Assembly (NCBI GenBank): GCA_026988195.1
Contig: JALSLS010000406.1
Location: 1-8,059, forward strand
Origin: Methylomonas sp.
Lineage (GTDB): Bacteria > Pseudomonadota > Gammaproteobacteria > Methylococcales > Methylomonadaceae
Direction of reading: 5' to 3'
Length of the DNA stretch: 8,059 nt
Below the pieces are notes generated by a model, which saw only the letters and a list, made by a program, of their open reading frames with translations, did no database searches and was not told the origin of the DNA. The translations under genes were made by a program, and so were the position numbers. This document shows positions 3,814 to 8,059 of the stretch, piece by piece (the stretch's first letter is position 1; every line of letters starts with the position of its first letter).

Positions 3814-5487
3814 ATGCCACAAAATAAACAGCAAAAAGAAGTCCCATTTTCATGGTTCGGTAAAACACTTTGGAAGTTCACGCCAATATTCGCTGAGTTA
3901 CTGTTCGTCGCCTTTTGTATGCGATTGCTGGGCTTGGTTGAGCCATTTGTTTTTCAAACTCTTATTGATCGAATTCTTCCCTTTCATCGAGAAGCATCGC
4001 TGACTGTTATTGTGGCGGTGATTGCCTTTGTTGCCTTTTTGCAAATGGGCTTTACGATACTTTCTAGCTTATTACGGTTATCAGCGGGTAATGTGATTTC
4101 GGGTGAGTTTGGCGCGAGAATCTATGAGCATTTATTTAAACTACCTGTCGATCATTTTTCTAAATTTGCGGTGGGTGAGAATATTGCTCGTTTAAGAGAA
4201 GTACGAACCATTCGCAGTTTTATTGTCGGCACAAGTTCTGGTCTTTTTCTGGATTTGATTTTTGTATTTGTTTACCTCTTTGTGCTTTATCAATTATCCC
4301 CAAAATTAACCACGATACTGTTAATAGCATTACCCATTCAATTTGCTATCTATCTTGCTTTTGGGCCTTTTTTAAGGCGGCGTCTACGGGTGCAATTTGA
4401 TAAAGGTGCAAAACATCAAAGCCGTATGGTGGAGTCAATCACAGGGATTCATACAGTAAAGGCATTAAGTGCAGAAGCTTCGATTATCGAGCGTTTAAAA
4501 GAAACCTTAGGTGAATCACTGGCAGCAAGTTATCGGGTAGGGACTTTAAAAATTGCCAGTGGGCAAATCATGGGAATGTTTGGCAGTTTTATGTCAGTCA
4601 TTATTATTTATACAGGTGCTAGTTTGGTGTTTACAGGTGCATTAACACTGGGGCAATTAATTGCTTTTCATCTGCTTTCAGGAAAGGTGACAGGGCCAAT
4701 TGCTAACTTTTCGGGCTTATGGGAGCAGTGGCAACAAATTAGAATTTCTCGTCAACGCTTGGGTGATATTCTCGTGACAGAAATGGAACCTTTTGATCAA
4801 CTGCCATTGATGAATAATAGCGTTGAGGCTTTGTTAGAATTTGAGAACATCGGTTTTGCGTATGCCAAGGGAGTTCCTGTTTTAAAGCACTTTAACCTAA
4901 AGCTAGAGCCTCAAACCTTAAATTTAGTGGTGGGTGCTTCTGGTATTGGTAAAAGCACTTTCGGGCGTTTAGCTTCGGGTTTAGAAAAGCCGTTGCAAGG
5001 TAAAATAAAATTAGGAGGCAAAGATATTGCAGGTTATGAGCCGCATGATATTCGTCTTAAAATTGCTTATGTACCCCAAGAGTCTTTTTTATTTTCTGGC
5101 ACAATTCGTGAGAATATTACTTTAGGAACTACAGCAACGGATAATGAAATTTTAGCTTGTTTAAAAGCAGCTGCTTTTGGGCATTTTTTAGAGGATTTTC
5201 CGCAAGGGCTCGATACGGATGTGGGCGAGCGTGGTTCTCGATTATCAGGTGGGCAACGGCAACGCGTTTCTATCGCGCGATCTTTATTACGCAAACCTAA
5301 GGTTTTGATACTGGATGAGCCTACTAGCGCATTGGATGATAAGTCGCAACAGCTATTAGTTGAGAGTATAGAAAAGCTTATAGAATCAACAACCGTTGTT
5401 GTTATCACCCATCGCCCACAGTCATATTCAAACTCTGCTAGAGTGATTGATTTTGAGAAGGTAAGCCTAGTTCAGGAGCGAGTGTAA
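3814..5487 (+). CDS. HlyB-type type I secretion ABC exporter lacking the C39-like domain
   Basis: The product has 557 residues and is a fused exporter half-transporter of the inner membrane. The membrane domain spans about residues 20-310 and follows HlyB closely (GEFGARIYEHLFKLPVDHF, VGENIARLREVRTIRSF, LGQLIAFHLLSG). The ATPase domain has Walker A GASGIGKST (374-382), Q-loop PQES (421-424), signature LSGGQRQR (477-484), Walker B VLILDEP (497-503), D-loop SALDD (505-509) and switch H533, all intact. HlyB has about 707 residues and begins with a C39 peptidase-like domain that binds cargo; here the protein starts directly at the membrane domain. It therefore cannot cleave a double-glycine leader. 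ATG 3814 has no obvious Shine-Dalgarno and probably relies on coupling with the preceding gene. It overlaps the next gene by one base. Confidence 0.95.
   Translation: MPQNKQQKEVPFSWFGKTLWKFTPIFAELLFVAFCMRLLGLVEPFVFQTLIDRILPFHREASLTVIVAVIAFVAFLQMGFTILSSLLRLSAGNVISGEFGARIYEHLFKLPVDHFSKFAVGENIARLREVRTIRSFIVGTSSGLFLDLIFVFVYLFVLYQLSPKLTTILLIALPIQFAIYLAFGPFLRRRLRVQFDKGAKHQSRMVESITGIHTVKALSAEASIIERLKETLGESLAASYRVGTLKIASGQIMGMFGSFMSVIIIYTGASLVFTGALTLGQLIAFHLLSGKVTGPIANFSGLWEQWQQIRISRQRLGDILVTEMEPFDQLPLMNNSVEALLEFENIGFAYAKGVPVLKHFNLKLEPQTLNLVVGASGIGKSTFGRLASGLEKPLQGKIKLGGKDIAGYEPHDIRLKIAYVPQESFLFSGTIRENITLGTTATDNEILACLKAAAFGHFLEDFPQGLDTDVGERGSRLSGGQRQRVSIARSLLRKPKVLILDEPTSALDDKSQQLLVESIEKLIESTTVVVITHRPQSYSNSARVIDFEKVSLVQERV
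5474..5478 (+). promoter_or_regulatory. Ribosome-binding site of the membrane fusion protein
   Basis: AGGAG lies inside the 3' end of the exporter gene, 8 bases before ATG 5487. It supports this start and the TAATG overlap of the two genes. Confidence 0.75.
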
Positions 5488-6845
5488 TGTCGCTGGTGGA
5501 TAAAATCAAAAAGAAGCAGAAGAAAGATAGAGTTGCCTCGCCTTTACTTCATTTAACCATTTGGTTCTTTATTTTCTCGTTTGTTTCAGCGCTAGTTTTA
5601 TCATTTATTCTTAAAGTTGAAGTTGTGTCGCGTGGTATGGGTAAGATTGTGCCATTAAGTCGTGTTCAAGTGGTGCAGCCAGAATTCTCGGGACGAATAC
5701 ACAAGATTTATGTAAAGAATGGTGATTTAGTGGCTAAAGGAGCGTTGCTAATTGAATTTGATAAAACCGATGTTCAAACAGAAATTAATAAAGCACAGGA
5801 AGAAGTTAGCCGTTTAAAAATTGAACGCTATAGACTTGAGAGCATGGGTAACTTACTTAAAAAACACAACTACGCAAATGAAAAATCAGTTTCTAAGTAT
5901 TTAAGTCATTTTCACAGTGCTACAAAAAAATTCAAAAATACTAAAAACACGAATTATCTTAAAGAGCAAAAAATGCTACTTGAAGCAGAAGTGATTGAAA
6001 TAAAAAATTCAGCAAATAGAGTGAATGCTCAGATAAATAGCAATAAGCAATCTGAAAAAGTAATTTACGCTGAGATTGCGCGAAGCAAAGCAGCATTAAA
6101 ATTAGAGAAAGAACGCTTTATCATCTCTAAAAAGTTACTCAATAAACGAACCATTAGCCGAGCCAGCCATTTAGATGCTTTGAGTGCGTACACCAGTTTG
6201 CAAAAAGAGCAGGGTATTTTTAAACAGCGTTTAGAGCAAATCAAATCTAACGAAAGAACATTGTATGCAGAAAAGCAAAGTTTGATTTCATCAAGGGCGA
6301 GTCTTTATTTACAGAGAAGGAATGAAATTGAATCACGACTCTCTGTTTTAAGCGAAGATATGGTTTTACTTAAGCGCAGGCTTTCTGGTTTGAAGTTGTT
6401 AGCACCTGTTGGTGGTTTTGTTGATCAGTTAAAGGTGTTTACTGTGGGTGGTATTACCATAGCAGCCCAAGAGCTAATGAGAATCGTGCCCAATGATCAG
6501 CTTTCTGAAATTGAGGCAATATTTACCAATAGTGATGTTGGCTTTATTGAAAAGGGTCAACCAGTAAATATAAAATTAGATGCATTTCCTGCAGAGCGTT
6601 TTGGTATGTTGAAGGGAACGGTGACGAATGTTTCGGCAGATGCAATGGAGGTACCTGACGTGGGCTGGGGCTTTGTCGTAAGAATTAAGCCTGATACACC
6701 GTACTTGGAAACTAAGGTGGCAAAGTATCAATTACGTTCGGGAATGACGTCTACAGTTGATATTATTACAGGGGAGCGTAATCTGATTAGTTATTTCTTT
6801 GCGCCGCTCTTGAAGACTATTCAGGATAGTATGGGGGAGCGTTAA
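5487..6845 (+). CDS. HlyD-type membrane fusion protein of a type I secretion system
   Basis: The 452-residue protein is the periplasmic adaptor that joins the ABC exporter to an outer-membrane TolC channel. It has a short basic cytoplasmic N-terminus (KIKKKQKK), one membrane helix (about 22-42), a first lipoyl half (63-95: VVQPEFSGRIHKIYVKNGD), a long Lys/Glu-rich coiled-coil section (about 98-300), the second lipoyl half (about 300-335: LLAPVGGFVDQLKVFTVGG), a beta-barrel region, and the typical HlyD ending SGMTSTVDIITGERNLISYFFAPLL. Length is close to HlyD (478). The start codon overlaps the exporter stop, as is common for hlyBD pairs. No tolC gene lies in the window. Confidence 0.95.
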   Translation: MSLVDKIKKKQKKDRVASPLLHLTIWFFIFSFVSALVLSFILKVEVVSRGMGKIVPLSRVQVVQPEFSGRIHKIYVKNGDLVAKGALLIEFDKTDVQTEINKAQEEVSRLKIERYRLESMGNLLKKHNYANEKSVSKYLSHFHSATKKFKNTKNTNYLKEQKMLLEAEVIEIKNSANRVNAQINSNKQSEKVIYAEIARSKAALKLEKERFIISKKLLNKRTISRASHLDALSAYTSLQKEQGIFKQRLEQIKSNERTLYAEKQSLISSRASLYLQRRNEIESRLSVLSEDMVLLKRRLSGLKLLAPVGGFVDQLKVFTVGGITIAAQELMRIVPNDQLSEIEAIFTNSDVGFIEKGQPVNIKLDAFPAERFGMLKGTVTNVSADAMEVPDVGWGFVVRIKPDTPYLETKVAKYQLRSGMTSTVDIITGERNLISYFFAPLLKTIQDSMGER

Positions 6846-6878
6846 AAAATCATAACCACGTTCTAAGAAGCTGGTTAT
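6844..6878. terminator. Bidirectional terminator between convergent genes
   Basis: ATAACCA (6852-6858) and TGGTTAT (6872-6878) form a perfect 7-bp stem. On the minus strand the stem is followed by GATTTTTT (complement of A6 at 6844-6849), a good tail for the minus-strand gene. On the plus strand the tail TTACTTTG is weaker but may still end the cassette. Confidence 0.6.
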
Positions 6879-6917
6879 TTACTTTGTGAGATTGCCATTT
6901 TGTTAAAGATTGAGGTG

Positions 6918-8059
6918 CTAATTCTCTTTATCAATCGCTAGCTCCTTGTCAGTGTCAGAAGGATCATTGGACAATACTTTATCTTTGCTAAAACTATAAA
7001 AACCTTCTAAGACTAATTCACCAAAGGATTTAGGTGATTTCCAGGCTGTATCGTTATTGGAACTCCATGATATTTTGGCATCGCGAGAGCCACCATTATC
7101 ATCGTCGTTAATTTGTATTTCAAATCCTAGAGAATGCTCTACAATTGGTCTCACTCGTAAAGTTGTCCAAGGGATTTTGACGTCTAATTGATAGCCCGAT
7201 GGATTTTGTCGCATTGTATATTTTATATCTCCAATATCTTCTTTGGGTGTTTTGCCACCAATGCTAATTTTAGAGTCACCTAGACGAAAGCTTAGATGAT
7301 AATCATTAAACTCATCATACGTTTCACTGCGACTGGCGTCAGCATCAATATAAATTTCAATGGAGTCATCTTTCCATAACTCTTTGGAGTCAGAAACATG
7401 GGTATCATCTATGACTCCCACCCAAATGTAGAGGTATTTATTATCCCAGTTTGCTCGCCACCTTGCAGTTAAGTCTCGTGGGTTTTGAATTGTCCCTTGG
7501 ATAACTTTATTAATTAGCTTGGCCTCTGTTTTATGCAGTGTGCTTGGCCCAGACAATTGTCTTGGAATAATGGCAAAAGTGGCATTACTTTTACTTTTCT
7601 TGCCTGATATTAAGTCTTTTGGGATTCGTGCAGGTTTTTTGTTATGCGCCACATTGCCGTTGGCACAATTATTCCACCAACAGGGGTTACCATGGCTAAA
7701 GCCTAGCAACGCACGATATTTTGGGGCTTTAGTTCGATCCTCGGCAATATGTTCTTTTATGCCCCAGCTACCATGCCATGTTGATGGACGTGGTGCGGAG
7801 AAGGCGATAAATAATTTCCCGCCAATTTTTTTCCAGCCCGTTAAAAGTTGGTAATAGGCTTGCGCCATACGCGGGTCTTTATTGGCTTTATAGAGAAAGG
7901 GTGTTGCGCCCTGTGTCATTGAATGTGTTTTATGATGCACTAGGTGCTGTCCACCTTCATAGGCTATTAAATCAACCCCAAATCCTTTGGTTATTTGTGC
8001 CTGTTTTTTTACAAAAGATAGCGTATTTTTAATTGAATAACGATTATTAGGTGCATAAA
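6918..8059 (-). CDS. CBM9-like domain protein, putative glycan-acting enzyme, 5' part beyond window
   Basis: The frame stays open to the right edge, so the true start is outside; GTG 7940 is only the first internal start-type codon. About 380 residues are visible. The upstream part reads KGFGVDLIAYEGGQHL and continues with FIAFSAPRPSTWHGSWG and APKYRALLGF, which resembles the end of a TIM-barrel glycoside hydrolase-like domain (uncertain). A short linker with CWWNNC follows. Then a CBM9/DOMON-like beta-sandwich covers about 7005-7523: ARWRANWDNKYLYIWVGVID, WKDDSIEIYIDAD, GYQLDVKIPWTTL, LGFEIQINDDD and FGELVLEGF are the usual strand signatures. The tail after that is acidic and polar. It likely binds or acts on polysaccharide outside the cytoplasm. 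It converges on the cassette and has no visible functional link to it. Confidence 0.75.
   Translation of the reverse strand, partial: YAPNNRYSIKNTLSFVKKQAQITKGFGVDLIAYEGGQHLVHHKTHSMTQGATPFLYKANKDPRMAQAYYQLLTGWKKIGGKLFIAFSAPRPSTWHGSWGIKEHIAEDRTKAPKYRALLGFSHGNPCWWNNCANGNVAHNKKPARIPKDLISGKKSKSNATFAIIPRQLSGPSTLHKTEAKLINKVIQGTIQNPRDLTARWRANWDNKYLYIWVGVIDDTHVSDSKELWKDDSIEIYIDADASRSETYDEFNDYHLSFRLGDSKISIGGKTPKEDIGDIKYTMRQNPSGYQLDVKIPWTTLRVRPIVEHSLGFEIQINDDDNGGSRDAKISWSSNNDTAWKSPKSFGELVLEGFYSFSKDKVLSNDPSDTDKELAIDKEN

Noticed and set aside
5067..5408. 113-codon minus-strand open frame
   Set aside because: It is the complement of the ABC ATPase domain, whose motifs are all intact on the plus strand.
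7519..7854. 111-codon plus-strand open frame
   Set aside because: It is antisense to the CBM9-like gene and shows no domain or ribosome-binding site.
6918..7940. CBM9-like gene as a complete gene starting at GTG 7940
   Set aside because: The frame continues without a stop to the window edge with coherent sequence (LIAYEGGQHL), so the gene is truncated by the window.

Overview
The window looks like an AT-rich proteobacterial, most likely gammaproteobacterial, chromosome. The left edge holds a PabB-type folate gene, the secretion genes are of the haemolysin (HlyB/HlyD) type, and a REP-like hairpin pair lies in the left intergenic region. The species cannot be named from the sequence.

Layout. 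At the left edge (1-199, minus strand) is the start of pabB. About 490 bp without a gene follow. This stretch holds a G9 tract, a 194-bp MITE-like element with near-identical 17-bp ends enclosing two inverted REP-like hairpins, and an AT-rich promoter-like stretch. From 690 to 6845 six plus-strand genes form one compact cassette: an M3-like zinc peptidase fused to a degenerate HlyC-like domain; a stand-alone HlyC-type lysine acyltransferase; a 99-residue Gly/Ser/Trp-rich peptide with an excellent ribosome-binding site, bracketed by inverted repeats; a membrane-anchored protein resembling DUF2927; a HlyB-type ABC exporter without its N-terminal peptidase-like domain; and a HlyD-type membrane fusion protein. 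A hairpin with an A/T run closes the cassette. A minus-strand gene with a CBM9-like domain runs off the right edge.

How the genes may work together. HlyC enzymes are known for acylating lysines of large RTX toxins, and HlyB/HlyD export those toxins through TolC. No RTX protein is present here. The only plausible substrate is the small peptide, which has a single lysine (K50) outside its extreme N-terminus and two copies of an S-G-Y-S-aromatic-W-G...N-G-W motif. I infer a small secreted, possibly lipidated, microcin- or toxin-like peptide, matured by the acyltransferase with help from the peptidase/pseudo-acyltransferase fusion and exported by the type I system. A TolC partner would have to be encoded elsewhere.

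The first cassette gene has a notable 5' end. Five perfect copies of a 7-bp repeat follow its only good ATG (690) and leave that ATG out of frame with the gene body. Gaining one copy or losing two would restore a protein of about 396 residues. This suggests a phase-variable switch that is OFF in this sequence; a fixed frameshift or an assembly error are the alternatives.
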